DNA from: Cladosporium sp. IMV 00045
Taxonomy: Eukaryota; Ascomycota; Dothideomycetes; Cladosporiales; Cladosporiaceae
Reading direction: 5' to 3'
Length of the DNA stretch: 64,000 nucleotides
NCBI GenBank assembly: GCA_001931905.2
Contig: MSJI02000375.1
Location: 1-64,000 of the forward strand
Shown: piece after piece, positions 22,819 to 33,895 of the stretch
Layout of the letters: the number at the start of each line of letters is the position of its first letter
Numbering within the stretch: position 1 is the stretch's first letter
Made by a program: the position numbers and the translations under genes
Notes under the pieces: generated by a model
The model's input: the letters and a program-made list of their open reading frames with translations, nothing else
Database searches by the model: none
What the model was told of the DNA's origin: nothing

Positions 22819-25800
22819 TCAAATCAACTCCGTCCCATTCCCAATAGCCGACAACTCAGATCGACAAGTCGAACAGTAGTCCTCAAAACCCTTCCCAAGA
22901 ATCTCTTCAGCTTGTTTCCTCGTAGCTGCGTCAACGTTTTTGCCACGGACCATGGCTTCGACTTTCGCGCACTTCTTCTCCTCGGCTCTCACCCAGTCCT
23001 CCCATTCAGCAAGGACGACGTCTCGTTCCACGCGATTTACGACACGAAGTGCAACCAGGAGATCATGTCTGTATTGTGCGATCGAATCGCGAGTACGAGA
23101 CAATCGCCTACCGACTTGATGTGTTGAGCCATAGTAGACGGCTGGTGCCAGTTGGTCGCCGAAGGTGGTACGGCAGCTCTTGATATCAGCGCTTGTGGGA
23201 AACGCTGACATGGTATCGTTGTCCAGCGATGGGGTGACCAATGTTTCGACGTCCGTAAGATAGATCGCCCTGCTCATAGAAGGGTTCGGGGTCACTCCAA
23301 GCCGTGCCATGAATTTACCGGCATTGCGCTCGCTGTACCAAACCAGGCCATCGCGGTAGCCATGCCAGCTATTGTAGACTACGCTTGTTGCCAACAAAGC
23401 CACGAGCAACGTGTGAGCAGTGAAAACGTTGAGGATTCCTTTGCTGAGGCCAAGAAGTATGTCGAGTGCCATGGTGAACAAGCTGATCAGATGACGGAAA
23501 GCATCATCCATGATCAATCCGAGGAGCGTCTGCCGTTTGGCTCGTTTGGTACCCAGGGTTGAAGCCACAGTTGTCATCGTGCTTGCAACCTTAGCATCAA
23601 TCTGAGGAACCTGCGCATGCTGGCCGATGTTTCCGAAGATATCGACAGCCTTGTTTGTTTTGCTGTGCTTGCCCAATTTAGCGACTTGGTCCATTGCGAC
23701 ATTCGTCAGATCCAGGGCATCAGCCTCGAGGCTGTTGAGCGCCTGAGCTTCAATCAATTTGCGGAAGTATGTAAGGCTTGGTGGCTTGGCCCATCGTATT
23801 TGTTGATAGACCGCGAGCTTGCATCGTGATTTCGCTGTGTGAGTGATGACCAGCTTAGTTGCTAGATTGAAACTATCGGCGTATGGTAGACGCCATGGAT
23901 GCTTGTTGTTTGTGACGACGTAGCACAAGTGATCGTTGAATATGTCGACCACCTGCACATCTGTGACGGGCGCCTTCTGTCCATCGTTGGAGAACTTGCG
24001 TGTCCATTGTCCTGAGCTTTCGTCTTTCGTCCATGGCGTCTGCACAATGGTGTCACCCCATCTGTTACAATATAGCAGCTGGAAGACGGCGCTCTTGTCG
24101 CCAAACATGACATGGAACAACGCTTTCGCAGAGACATTGAACTCTCGTGAAATGCCCGCTTGCATGCCTGAAGGGGCATAGACCACGGCTTGGTTGGGCA
24201 GCTTAAACTTCTGTATCTCCTTACCAGTCTTAGCTGGCTCACCATAGAGGTTTCCGTCGATACGCAGCGAGGTTTTCAAATTCCTGTGGCGAACATTCTC
24301 GGGACTGCTCATACCCGGCTCGTCCACGGGATATCTGACATCCTCCCAACTTTCGACGCTTGAACTGCGCTTAGGGCTCTCGACCTCCATCTTGATGAGA
24401 GTCTTCAGAACTTCTTCCAAACCAGCGGGTATATCTGCATCCGCGTTGTGGACCAAGAAGCTCAGGCGGCGTTGGAGCAGCCTCAGCGGCTCGAGGAAAG
24501 TCTTGATGGTGACACGACGCGACTCGTCAGAGCGAGACGTCTCATTAAGATGCAGGTAGAGGAAGTCGCAATCTCTTCCGGGTGCCGCAGTGACCTCTTC
24601 AATGCTGCGTAAGCTTACACCAGTGATCAGGACCAAGCCAAGATGATTGCTGTAGAAGTATATCTCCTTAGTTGTGACATAGACTCTGCCTGGGAATTCT
24701 TGCTGCTCGTTCGGATTCCAAGCAGCTCTGAAGACCAGGACGACCTTCTCTGACGCAGGTACGGTCGGGAAAAGCATTTTGAATTGGGCGTGCTGTGCCT
24801 TCAGCGGTAGGGGATAGTAGTTCGGATATTCCTCTGCTTCCTCTGGAGTCGGTTTCACGATTTGTGCAGAGACTGCAATATCAGTAGCCACGCTGACGGT
24901 CTTCCGGTGGGTGATGCCACGAGCAGGAGAGATGCTGCTGTCGTCAACTGCTGTCTGTGATGAGGTTTCGCTCATACCATCTCTGATCTCCGAGTCATCT
25001 TTCGATGCCTTCGTGCTCAAAAGTTGAGCTGCTTGGTCTGGTCTTGAGTCGTCGCCGATGCGGTTGATGTAGCCCCAATTGGCGCTGCCCCACAGGTTGG
25101 CAAGTATGCCTGAAGGCATGCTTGAACCGTCAGCTCGACTGAGAGTGATCTTGCGCTCGCCACTGACGGTCACGGCTGTGTGACTCAGATTTGTAGGTGC
25201 AGGCGGGTTTGCCAATGTCGACGGCGCAAGACTGCTGACTGGAAGAGTTGCTGAGCGTCTTGGTTCACCAACAGTAGGAGGTGGTGCACCTGGCCCAACA
25301 GGCAGGATGTTATGGCTTGCGCTAATCAAGCTTGCAATGCCTCCGGCAGCTGACCCAGAGCCCAACTGTCCAGAGCCCGCAGAGCGTTTATGGAGATCCA
25401 GCTTCTGAATGAGACGTTCCCTTGTGCCTTCCGGGGGCTCTCTTTCCAAGCTGGTGACTCTGCGAGCGGGATGGACGTCAAAGCTAGGACGATGGTTCAA
25501 TGACCCCATCGTCTCCGCCCGCTCAGGTACGAATCCCGACAAGTCTTCGCTACCCTCGCGCGCATGCCTATCATCGATCTTCGCAGCAAACTCGGGCGAC
25601 ACTGGTGGGTTGATGGCGAACGCCGGGTCGACGCCTGGTGTGTTTGAGCTTGCCTCTGTTGACGCCGGATCTTCGAAAGCCTTGCGTTTGGCGAAGTCAA
25701 ACGCGGCGAGCCACTCTGTCAGCTCAGGCTGAGTCTCCGCTTGGAGGATGATGGTAGTGTCTCTTGTCTTCACTTCGAAACAGAAGCGACGTTCTTCTTG

Positions 25801-26919
25801 GAAAGCAGGGCGAACATTGCAAAGCAAGACTCCAATCTTCTCACTTTCTTCAACGCCGCCAGACCTAGCTCCTTGAATCAACCAGCCGAATATGCCATTC
25901 TTGACAAAGTACCACCGACGTGACCAGATAGTGCGAGTGGGCTTGCCCGTCAGCGTCTTGATGAACAGCCAGCCCTGCTTTTCCGCTTTACTCTGCTGCG
26001 TCTTCGTAGACGAGGCTACGCCCGTCGCAGAGGCAGCGCCCGTACCCAGATATGGCACAGTAGATGCACTGTAGTCTTCAAGTTCTCTCGAAGGACGCCA
26101 CAGCTGATCCGCATTATCCTCAATCTGTCGTCGAGCCGTGATGAGCTCTCTCTTGAAGGCGCGCTCGGAGTTCTCCATTTCTCGACTCCAGCCACGCACT
26201 CTCTCTATCTCTGCATTGTGCTTCGCGAATGTATTGGAGTTGGTCTCCCTCGAGGTGCGCATCTCCTTCCATTGTTCACAAAAGACCTTGACCACGACCT
26301 TGTCCAAGGCAGTGCGGAGCTGCGGTGCAAGCATACAAAAGTCCATTGCTGACTTCAAGTATGCCCTACGAGCTTCGTGGACCTGGAATGCATCTTCTCG
26401 CAATGAAGAAGCCTCCTTGCTCTTGTTCTGACCCAAATAACGTGCAATGACGCTGTCGAACGCTTTCTGATTGCCCTCCATTGTCCGTCTGGCTTCCTTG
26501 AATGACTTCAACTCGCTGTTCAAGAATCCTTTGATCGGGTCCACCACCGCAGTATCGTATTTCTTGATGCCCTGCAGCGTCTGCTGCCAGAAGTCCCGTG
26601 CTCCTTCTCCATACCTCGTCAAAGCCAGCATGGTGTAGTCATGGTCCAAGACAGCCTCGCTGACCGTCGCAGGCGGCGCACTTTGCGCCAGAACCGAGTT
26701 GACAATAGTCTCCAAGGACCCGACCTCCGCTACCAGCTTTGAAGCTGCTCGGACGTAACCCTCCAGCCATTTCTCTATGATTTCGACTTGGTCGCCGAAG
26801 TGCAGTGCGGTCGCTCGGAATGTCGGTGAGTCGAGAGCCGCTTCTTTGAGGCCGACCGGGACTAGATTGAGTGGCCTTTCGACAGGCTGAACAGGCACCT
26901 GCGCTGCATCCTCGGCCAT
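22819..26919 (-). CDS. Sip3/LAM-type BAR-PH-GRAM-VASt sterol transfer protein
   Basis: Single exon; ATG at 26919 gives 1366 residues (the nine codons upstream begin with GTG, so I use the ATG MAEDAAQ). Order of domains: an alpha-helical BAR-like domain (about 30-260), a PH domain (about 315-410, KQGWLFIK and W-x-RRW-x-FVK), a disordered serine-rich linker, a GRAM-like domain (about 710-785), a VASt domain (about 890-1060) and a transmembrane hairpin-like helix (about 1155-1190). This matches yeast Sip3/Ysp1 (Lam3/Lam1), which sit at ER-plasma membrane contacts and move sterols; Aspergillus literature calls the ortholog sipA-type. The region after the helix is short and charged, ending in a cysteine-containing tail. 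It is a well-conserved single-copy type of gene. Confidence 0.9.
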   Translation of the reverse strand: MAEDAAQVPVQPVERPLNLVPVGLKEAALDSPTFRATALHFGDQVEIIEKWLEGYVRAASKLVAEVGSLETIVNSVLAQSAPPATVSEAVLDHDYTMLALTRYGEGARDFWQQTLQGIKKYDTAVVDPIKGFLNSELKSFKEARRTMEGNQKAFDSVIARYLGQNKSKEASSLREDAFQVHEARRAYLKSAMDFCMLAPQLRTALDKVVVKVFCEQWKEMRTSRETNSNTFAKHNAEIERVRGWSREMENSERAFKRELITARRQIEDNADQLWRPSRELEDYSASTVPYLGTGAASATGVASSTKTQQSKAEKQGWLFIKTLTGKPTRTIWSRRWYFVKNGIFGWLIQGARSGGVEESEKIGVLLCNVRPAFQEERRFCFEVKTRDTTIILQAETQPELTEWLAAFDFAKRKAFEDPASTEASSNTPGVDPAFAINPPVSPEFAAKIDDRHAREGSEDLSGFVPERAETMGSLNHRPSFDVHPARRVTSLEREPPEGTRERLIQKLDLHKRSAGSGQLGSGSAAGGIASLISASHNILPVGPGAPPPTVGEPRRSATLPVSSLAPSTLANPPAPTNLSHTAVTVSGERKITLSRADGSSMPSGILANLWGSANWGYINRIGDDSRPDQAAQLLSTKASKDDSEIRDGMSETSSQTAVDDSSISPARGITHRKTVSVATDIAVSAQIVKPTPEEAEEYPNYYPLPLKAQHAQFKMLFPTVPASEKVVLVFRAAWNPNEQQEFPGRVYVTTKEIYFYSNHLGLVLITGVSLRSIEEVTAAPGRDCDFLYLHLNETSRSDESRRVTIKTFLEPLRLLQRRLSFLVHNADADIPAGLEEVLKTLIKMEVESPKRSSSVESWEDVRYPVDEPGMSSPENVRHRNLKTSLRIDGNLYGEPAKTGKEIQKFKLPNQAVVYAPSGMQAGISREFNVSAKALFHVMFGDKSAVFQLLYCNRWGDTIVQTPWTKDESSGQWTRKFSNDGQKAPVTDVQVVDIFNDHLCYVVTNNKHPWRLPYADSFNLATKLVITHTAKSRCKLAVYQQIRWAKPPSLTYFRKLIEAQALNSLEADALDLTNVAMDQVAKLGKHSKTNKAVDIFGNIGQHAQVPQIDAKVASTMTTVASTLGTKRAKRQTLLGLIMDDAFRHLISLFTMALDILLGLSKGILNVFTAHTLLVALLATSVVYNSWHGYRDGLVWYSERNAGKFMARLGVTPNPSMSRAIYLTDVETLVTPSLDNDTMSAFPTSADIKSCRTTFGDQLAPAVYYGSTHQVGRRLSRTRDSIAQYRHDLLVALRVVNRVERDVVLAEWEDWVRAEEKKCAKVEAMVRGKNVDAATRKQAEEILGKGFEDYCSTCRSELSAIGNGTELI

Positions 26920-27591
26920 GGTGTAGTAATGTGGTAGAACGAGCACGCGCGGCCGGTGGTGCTCACTCGTTCATGCTACAGCTGCTTCCTCGGACAGCGG
27001 GAAATTGAGGTGAACTGCACGCTTGCTTAGCAGGTGTATTTGTACTCGTATGCTCGTGCCCTTGATTGACGGAAAGTAGATGAAGACGTGCTACTGCTTG
27101 TTGTGTAGCGAGGTGAGATCCACATGTCTCGGTCTCATTCCCACATGGTCGATGGCGCGTATCAGCTTTGGGCAACGTCACAGCCAATCTCGACGAGGCA
27201 AGCTCGGCAATCGAGAGCAAGTGCCGAACGCATAGATCTTTTCTGGCCATTACTCTTGTGAAAACAACACTAAACACATGTGAAGAGACGAGAACTGGCC
27301 ATAAGGCGAGATGGTCAAGCTGGCTGCAGCTTGGTGTGAATTATCTTGCGATCGAACTCGGCGGCAGATACATATGGCCATTAGATGAGGCCTGCATAGC
27401 TATCTCAGAGGTAAATAATCGTTCAAATAGAAAGCAGATTAACATCATTCAACTTATATGGAAGATTGCATCAAAAATGTCCGTCAAAATCGACAGAACA
27501 AGTATCGCATCAAAACAACATCGAATCAACCATCCCAATCATGCCCAGCGCCAGGCATTCAAGTCCATCACGCGGCTTCGACAACATTCAT
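26920..27591. other. Intergenic region
   Basis: 672 bases between the start of the LAM-type gene and the stop of the small secreted protein gene, both on minus. It contains the LAM-type promoter and the 3' UTR of the secreted protein gene (AT-rich around 27410-27500). Short frames here lack support. Confidence 0.5.
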
Positions 27592-28076
27592 TCAGTCATC
27601 AACCTTTCCGGAGCCGCACTCAACCCCTGTCAAAAGATAGCCGTTTTCATCTTCGTTGAAGGGATTGATGCCCAGTTCTTGATTGCTGTGCGTGCCAAGT
27701 CGTTGCGCAGAAGCAAGAGGCAAGTTGAACTGAAGTATACATCAGAATGAGAAGTTCGAAATCCACGGCTTTCCACACGTACCGTCGAGACGAAACCCTC
27801 GTGGCCATCCTTCGTCCAGTTGGAATACTTCCACTTCGTCACGATGCCAGCCTTGTCGACGCACTTCCTGAGCATGGTCTCGTTGACGCCCCAGTCGCGG
27901 CCGGTGAGCTTGTACTTGTCCCAAAGACCCTTGTACTTGTAGGTGCAAGACCATGTGGCGTTGTAGTTGGTTGGTTTCTTCTGGCCCGGTTTAATGGCTT
28001 CACCGCCGCCAGGCAAGGCCAGTGTTTGAACGGCCGCGAGCACGAGAATGAAAATGATCGCGATGGAGCGAGCCAT
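27592..28076 (-). CDS. Small secreted protein, 143 residues (effector-like candidate)
   Basis: Two exons: 27783-28076 and 27592-27729, separated by a 53-base GT-AG intron (donor GTACGT, acceptor TTCAG) in phase 0. Without splicing the frame would run on to a different C-terminus; with splicing it continues as FNLPLASAQRLGTHSNQELG and ends VECGSGKVDD. The N-terminus MARSIAIIFILVLAAVQ is a strong signal peptide with cleavage expected near LALP. The mature chain of about 123 residues has three cysteines (in WSCTY, RKCVD and VECGS), three N-glycosylation sequons, and many aromatic and lysine residues. No known family is recognised. Size and secretion resemble fungal effectors or cell-wall-associated proteins, but there is no direct evidence of function. 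Confidence 0.7.
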
Positions 28077-28689
28077 CTTGCAACAGCTCGATTTGACGTG
28101 AATGGAGAGAACAGGAAACGATGAAGATGGGAGGATGCAGATCCGGAAGGGCCTCACAGGTATTAATGATTTCGCTTCCTCTTCCTCGCAGTGTGTGGGT
28201 TTTGTGACAAGCCACTCATGTTGAAGGTTTTGGTCGGTAGCCGAGAGATATGTTGCTTCCCAGAAGAATGGCCAGTCATTGATAGCGGAGTCTTTGAGAT
28301 GGGCATCTGGCCTATCGCGGTTGCGAGTTGCTGGATGCTGACCTACCTCCACGCACCTGTGTGGTTCAACTTATGTCTCGCTACTAAGAAGGGAATGCTG
28401 CACTGTAGGTGTCTGATGAGCTGTGCAGCAAATCTCGATTGAGAAGCTGAAATATTGGTTTTTCTTCAAGAACATCGAAGACGTTAAAGACCACGTCTGT
28501 CCTGGCGAAGAAGAAGGGACGACATGGAAGGTGTCAGTGATACATCCAGCCACAGTGGCTTATCAATTTCCGAAGGATCTCCACGATGGTCATCGATGAA
28601 GTCAGGATTCCAATAGCTTTCTCGAAGGTCTGTACCAAATGCAGCTTTCTACGTGTAACAATAGAACAAACTATACACAACACAACAAA
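28077..28689. other. Divergent promoter region
   Basis: 613 bases between the starts of the secreted protein gene (minus) and the NDUFAF5-like gene (plus). It must contain both promoters. No repeat or gene is recognised. Confidence 0.5.
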
Positions 28690-29766
28690 ATGAATACATC
28701 TCTCAGAACAATCACAAGAGCGACACGCGCCCGAAGATCACCACTGCTCAATACACAACCCTACCGATCATACGCCGTGCAATCACCCGGAACGCCAGCA
28801 ATTGAAGTATTCGACTCCCGCACCAAATGGCAACACAAAGAACGAGCCGCCTCCCTCCCCTCGCAGAGCCGCAAAGTCGACTATCTTCGCGATGAAGTAG
28901 CGGCAAGGCTCTGCGACCGCCTCCTAGACATCAACCGCACATTCCCCAAAGCGCTCGACTTCGGCGCCAACGCCTGCAACATCGCCCGTATCCTGACCCG
29001 CCCCAACCCAGACCCTGACGCGAAGGGCGCAGAAGCAGAGCCCATATCTAAGAGAATAGGGAGCATACACTGCACCGACACGAGCGAAGCTTTGCTGTAC
29101 AGAGATCAGGACGATGCTTTCAACAAGGAAATCGACATCACGCGCGAAGTGCTGAAGAACCCCGAATACCTGCCTTACGAGCCTGAGTCGTTCGATCTGG
29201 CCATGTCCTCGCTGTCGCTACACTGGATCAACGACCTGCCTTCCGTCCTGACCCAGATCAATACGGCTCTCAAGCCCGATGCGCCTTTCATCGCCGCCAT
29301 GAGCGGCGGCGACACACTGTACGAGCTGCGCGGTTCACTGCAACTCGCAGAGCAAGAGCGACTCGGCGGAATTGGCACACACATCTCCCCTCTGGCGGAT
29401 GTGCGCGATGTCGGCAATTTGCTGACTAGAGCGGGTTTCAAGCTGCTGACGGTCGATGTTGACGACATCATTGTCGACTACCCGAGCACCTTCGCGCTCA
29501 TGTCTGATTTGCAAGCTATGGGCGAGGCGAACTCAGCTCTGCGAAGGGAGGCGAGCGGTATTCGTAGGGATGTGCTGCTTGCGACAGAGGCGATCTACCG
29601 TGAGTTGTATGGCGAGAAGCAGGAGGATGGCTCGATTACGATTCCGGCGACGTTCAGGACTATCTACATGATTGGGTGGAAGGATAGTCCTGATCAGGCG
29701 AAGCCGCTTGAGAGAGGCACTGGTGAGACCAATATGGCTGATGTGCTCGGTGGCGGTAAATTCTAA
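28690..29766 (+). CDS. NDUFAF5-like mitochondrial methyltransferase-fold protein
   Basis: Single exon; the ATG at 28690 (MNTSLRTITRATRARR) gives 358 residues, and this start exposes a basic mitochondrial presequence; a further in-frame ATG lies 17 codons upstream. The class I SAM-dependent fold is visible: ALDFGANACNIARIL is motif I, and LAMSSLSLHWINDLP is the post-motif typical of the BioC/NDUFAF5 group. The DSRTKWQHKERAA segment near the N-terminus matches the family start. Human NDUFAF5 hydroxylates an arginine of NDUFS7 during complex I assembly in the mitochondrial matrix; the same role is expected here. About 17 residues between the GAN motif and the SIHCTD strand are a polar insertion. 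It converges on the next gene with 331 bases between stops. Confidence 0.9.
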   Translation: MNTSLRTITRATRARRSPLLNTQPYRSYAVQSPGTPAIEVFDSRTKWQHKERAASLPSQSRKVDYLRDEVAARLCDRLLDINRTFPKALDFGANACNIARILTRPNPDPDAKGAEAEPISKRIGSIHCTDTSEALLYRDQDDAFNKEIDITREVLKNPEYLPYEPESFDLAMSSLSLHWINDLPSVLTQINTALKPDAPFIAAMSGGDTLYELRGSLQLAEQERLGGIGTHISPLADVRDVGNLLTRAGFKLLTVDVDDIIVDYPSTFALMSDLQAMGEANSALRREASGIRRDVLLATEAIYRELYGEKQEDGSITIPATFRTIYMIGWKDSPDQAKPLERGTGETNMADVLGGGKF

Positions 29767-30097
29767 GGAGAGGCAAGTGGCGAAGAACGAACGAATGATA
29801 CCGTCGTGGAAGAGCTGGCGATCTTGCCAGCATTGTCTTGCGCTGTCCATTAAACAAGAGAAGGATGCGAATGGTTCGCAAGCTCAATGTGCAGAGCTTG
29901 ACGCTGCAGCACATCATTGTATACATATGCACGAGGACATGGTGGCGCAAGAAGAGCTGAACTGCTTCAACTTTTTTAATGAACTAGCAACGGGGGCCGT
30001 CCGGAGAAAATCGGCCGTACATACTCGATTTGACGAGAAGCTTAGAAGCTATTGTGTTACAACAAGACACGTACAAAAGGATTGAACCAAGAATGCC
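29767..30097. other. Convergent 3' intergenic region
   Basis: 331 bases between two facing stops. Probably both 3' UTRs; no gene supported. Confidence 0.5.
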
Positions 30098-32649
30098 TTA
30101 CAATCCAAGTTCATCATCGCTCATCCCATCGACGTCAACCATCGTACGCGCCAGCGATATCCTAGACATAGATTTCGACCTTGAGAAAGACGTGGAGCCT
30201 CTACATGCCCTCTTTTGCGCAGGCGTGGAAGAGCCCAACTCATCCTTGTCTTCAATGAATGGGCGCGTCTTGGCCGATATAGCTTTTTTCTCAAGACTCA
30301 CAGCCCTGTGTTTTCGCTCTGGTATTTGGACTGATGCTTGTGCTGCGGCTTGTGCTGCCAGGAGTGCGGCCCTTTTCGCTTTCTCCTCTTTGAGGTGAAC
30401 TTGTTTTCCTTCGACTCGCACGATAGGCTGGGGTGGTTTCCTTTCTCTTTCGGAATTCAGATCGACTTGCACTGAAGCTTGTCGACTGATGGACTCTCTC
30501 GTGGACTTGTCTTTTGTCGACCTGAGATTGTTCGGCCGCACAGTTTGTGGATTTGTAGAGCATTCTTTCAGTACGACCCGACTTGGCTGGAAGGGTTGAG
30601 ATACTGTAGTCTGCCGCTCGAGAGGTCTGGGGGTGGGATCTGCAATGACATCTGGTGATGACGGAAGTACAAGTGTGGCATGTCCAGGAGCGTGCGTGGA
30701 TGGCTCATCTTAGGCGTGCGCAGTTGTTTTGGGGTATCCAGATTCGCATCAGGTAGCAAAGCTGGTTCGTTGGCCTTCTGCAGCAAAGGCGTTGCAGCGA
30801 CCCATTCGCAGAGACCATCTTCCCATTTGAAGCCAGATACCTTTGGGCGACGACGTGGCGTTTCGGTGGCAGCGCTCCCTGTGAACTTTTTGACAGCATT
30901 CGAACTATCTGCAAAGTGCTGGTCGATGCTAACACCGGTCTGCTCAGCATATGCAAAGGCAATTTCGAATGCGACTCTACTCAAGGAATGCCGTTGCTCC
31001 GCACAAACTTCGACTGGCGGTTTGAGGAAGCCTCTCGTGACGAGCAGAAGAGCAGAAAGCTCGTCTTCGTTGCTGAAGCGACAGACATGATGTACAACGT
31101 CGCAAGTGAACTTGACGAAGACACTTTGATGCTCACTGATCTTCGTTATCAAGTCGGGAATGTGAATGAAGACAGTATCAGACTTGGTGGAGAGATCGGC
31201 CAGATGGAGCAACGCGCTTGCCATTACGAAAGGATGAAGTGATCTGCTCTGTTCGCTATCCTGGCTCTGGAAGGTATGAATGGCAATTCTGTGCACGACC
31301 GTGGCGAGGTCATGTCCAGGTGTTGATGCTGCGTCACTAGCTTGTGTGAGCGCGATCGAAACCAGTAAACCAGCAAGGCGTGTAAAAATAGGCAGGCTCG
31401 TTGAGTCTGGTACTGCGCGATCTTTGAAGACCGCAGCCTCTAAGAAAGTAAGAGCTTCCTCTTGACTGGGGCCTCGGATCAAAGCCTTGATCATGTCCTT
31501 GAGTGGCGCGCTGCCTGGTCGTAGAATATCACTAATCCAAACGTGATGGTTATCAACAAGGTCGGCATGCCGTCGGAGGTACAATTGCAAAGCATGGTGC
31601 GTCGATCGTAGCTCGTTGAGTTGTGCAAGGGCTGAGTGGCATTCTTCCAGCTTCCGAGAGACATCCTCAGAATCGCGGGCTATCCAGCTCTGGATCAGAG
31701 CATCAGCTTCTCGTAACGCGCCATGCCTACTACAAATTTCGGTCAATTCGGTGATCCTGGCATCGTGAATCAATCTTTCCCTGATGGCATCCTGGATATG
31801 TTGGATAGTTTGCGCTCGTACAATTTCACGCAGCCCGAGCCATCCCCCGGTACTATTAGTCCCAAGAGTCTCGAGCTCTGAGTAGATACTGGAGCAGACG
31901 TCCTCGCTTGCGTTATCGTCAGCGTCAAGTTCTTCCGCCTCAAGGCTAATGTACGCTGGTACGCGACGCAAACACGAGCTCAGTAGAGACGGTGCTCCTG
32001 TACGCTCGGGAGCAGGCGCTTCGCTTGTTGCTGTGAGTAGACTCCTGAAGGCTGTGACGAGATTTCGTTGTGCTTCTTCGTTGCTGGACCCTAGCTGAAC
32101 GGGCAGCTGCCGTGTTCCCTTGCTTCGTCCTGTTTGTCGACCCCAATCGATACTGTTGGTTGGACGTTCAACGGTCGAGCACTCCTCGGTCTTTAGGAGT
32201 CGCTTGACGAACGGCGTCGAGAATCCCGAATCTGATTTCTTCATGGCAGGTCTCACAGGAGCCTTGCACTTGCCGGCATAAGTTCTGGCAACTGGCTTGG
32301 ATCTCGCACCTGGTACCCATTCCGGATCATTTGAATGAAACGTTGTCGATCTACTCAAAGGTGGTGGCGTAAGTTCTTCCATCTCTGACAATTTTGCGCG
32401 CTGAGAGTTTGACATGTTGGTCTGGTTGTTTGAAGAGCTTGCGGATAATTTTGCTTGTTTGCGCAATATATTGATTCGTGAAGTGATAGTTCTCAGGAGG
32501 CGGTTGCATCTTGCTGCAGTCCACGGAATGTCTTCACGAATGGAATTGTGGGATCTCTTTCGCTTCGTTGCAAGGCGCTTCTCGACTTCATCAGCCGTAC
32601 AATCCCAGGCAGCGGCAAGGCCGGCGGTAAGATGCGTGTTATAATGCAT
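30098..32649 (-). CDS. Uncharacterised protein, about 835 residues
   Basis: I place the start at ATG 32649 (MHYNTHLTAGLAAAWDC). Exon 1 (30671-32649) is joined to exon 2 (30098-30626) by a 44-base GT-AG intron, which puts the downstream frame in register; without it the frame ends at 30568. The joined protein ends SDDELGL. Features: a basic N-terminal region with helical character (about 1-90), a disordered linker, a long alpha-helical central part (about 240-560) of HEAT-like appearance, a W-x-DGLCEWVAATP block near residue 615, and a lysine/glutamate/alanine-rich helix near the C-terminus. No catalytic motif or known family is recognised. A nuclear scaffold role is possible from the composition but is only a guess. 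Confidence 0.6.
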
Positions 32650-33083
32650 GGCTGTGATTGATATGCATGTCAACTTGGCGCCGACGAGGGTTTTGATGAG
32701 CGATGAGATGTTGTCGCTTGTAAACTCGTAAACAAATAGAGCCGTTAGCGGGGAGACTTCGTCGATTCGCCAAGGCTGCTGTCAGCTTTGCAAGGGTGCA
32801 ACGACATGCTGTGCAACTCTCAAACCTGTGTTTGTTCAATTTATCAGAGGAAGACTGTAATATAATTGCGTTTGAAAGATTGGATGCAATATGTGTAACC
32901 ATGTCAACCCAAGCAACGAGAAATCTATTAGTCTGCCCTGCAGTGTGGCTATCACGCACCACATCTTCCGGCCTGTCTTTCTTCAAGAACTTGCGATCAT
33001 GTTCACATTTGCTCATTGCATGGCCTGTCTGCATTTTCTTGCATGTACTCTCTGCTCTCGTGATATCATTCACATCCCTCATG
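32650..33083. other. Intergenic region
   Basis: 434 bases between the start of the unknown gene and the stop of EFM4, both on minus. It holds the promoter of the unknown gene and the EFM4 3' UTR. Nothing else is seen. Confidence 0.5.
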
Positions 33084-33895
33084 CTACTTTCGTCTAAAAG
33101 CGACCGTGACGATACTCTGCCCAGTCTGTCCACCAAATGTGTAACTCGGGTACTTCGCCTCAGCAAAATACTCTAGTGCCTTGTTCCCTCCCTCGGGCGT
33201 GAACCACGAGAATAGCTCCTCTTTGGTCCAATTGCAACTCGTTAGAACCAAGAGCCCACCCTTCTTTATCAGCGGCTCCACCTTCCGCCGGTACGTCTCG
33301 CACGAATGCTCTTGTCCCTCTGTCTGCGGCATCAGCGAAATGGCATCAAACGTGCCCTTGTCCAACACCACATCGAAACCAGATTCTAACCAGTCGCCCG
33401 GTTCGGCTCCAAGCAGATCCCACTCCTCAAATCGCACAGCAGGCTCAAGTCCTCTCTGTTCTCCGATCTTCCTAGCCAGCTCAACACTCGCAGGGCTGTA
33501 GTCCACGCCAACCATGGGTCCTTCCCACTTCCCCTCTCCATCCTCATCTTCGCCTTCTCTCAGCGTGAATAGCATATGTCCATTTCCCGTGCCAAGGTCC
33601 AGGAAACTGCTCGCTTGCTCTTCGCCTTTGTGTAGGAGTCCATCTTCCTCCAGTGAGTCAAGCAATTTTACGACTGCTTCTTCGGCGCCATTCTCGTCGA
33701 ACCAGATGGTCCCTTCATCGTCGGCGGAGGCTGTGTTGTTGTCCAATTCTCTCACGTAGGCGGTCTCCCAGCTGTTGTTCTGGTGTATGAGCGAGGGTGT
33801 TCAGTCATGGCAGGATGTCGAGGCGGCCTTACATACTACTCTTTCGTTCCTAGTTCGCTGGGGTCTAGCAGTTTGCGCTCGGCAGGGTTTGCCAT
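33084..33895 (-). CDS. efm4: EFM4-type protein-lysine N-methyltransferase
   Basis: Two exons, 33837-33895 and 33084-33771, with a 65-base intron (donor GTATGT, acceptor ACAG); 248 residues. Splicing gives the N-terminus MANPAERKLLDPSELGTKEY joined to WETAYVRELDNN, the canonical EFM4/METTL10 opening with the E-Y-W-x-x-x-Y-x-x-E signature. SAM-binding motif I is FLDLGTGNGHML, the acidic loop is VGVDYSP, and the post-I motif is VLDKGTFDAISL (the D-K-G-T-x-D-A-I signature of this family). Yeast Efm4 methylates translation elongation factor eEF1A at lysine 316. An EDEDGEG acidic insertion sits after motif I. The gene starts head to head with the Smr-domain gene over 346 bases. Confidence 0.93.

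Noticed and set aside
30072..30092. GGTTCAATCC on the minus strand, like a tRNA B box
   Set aside because: No matching A box, anticodon stem or acceptor stem at the right distance could be found.
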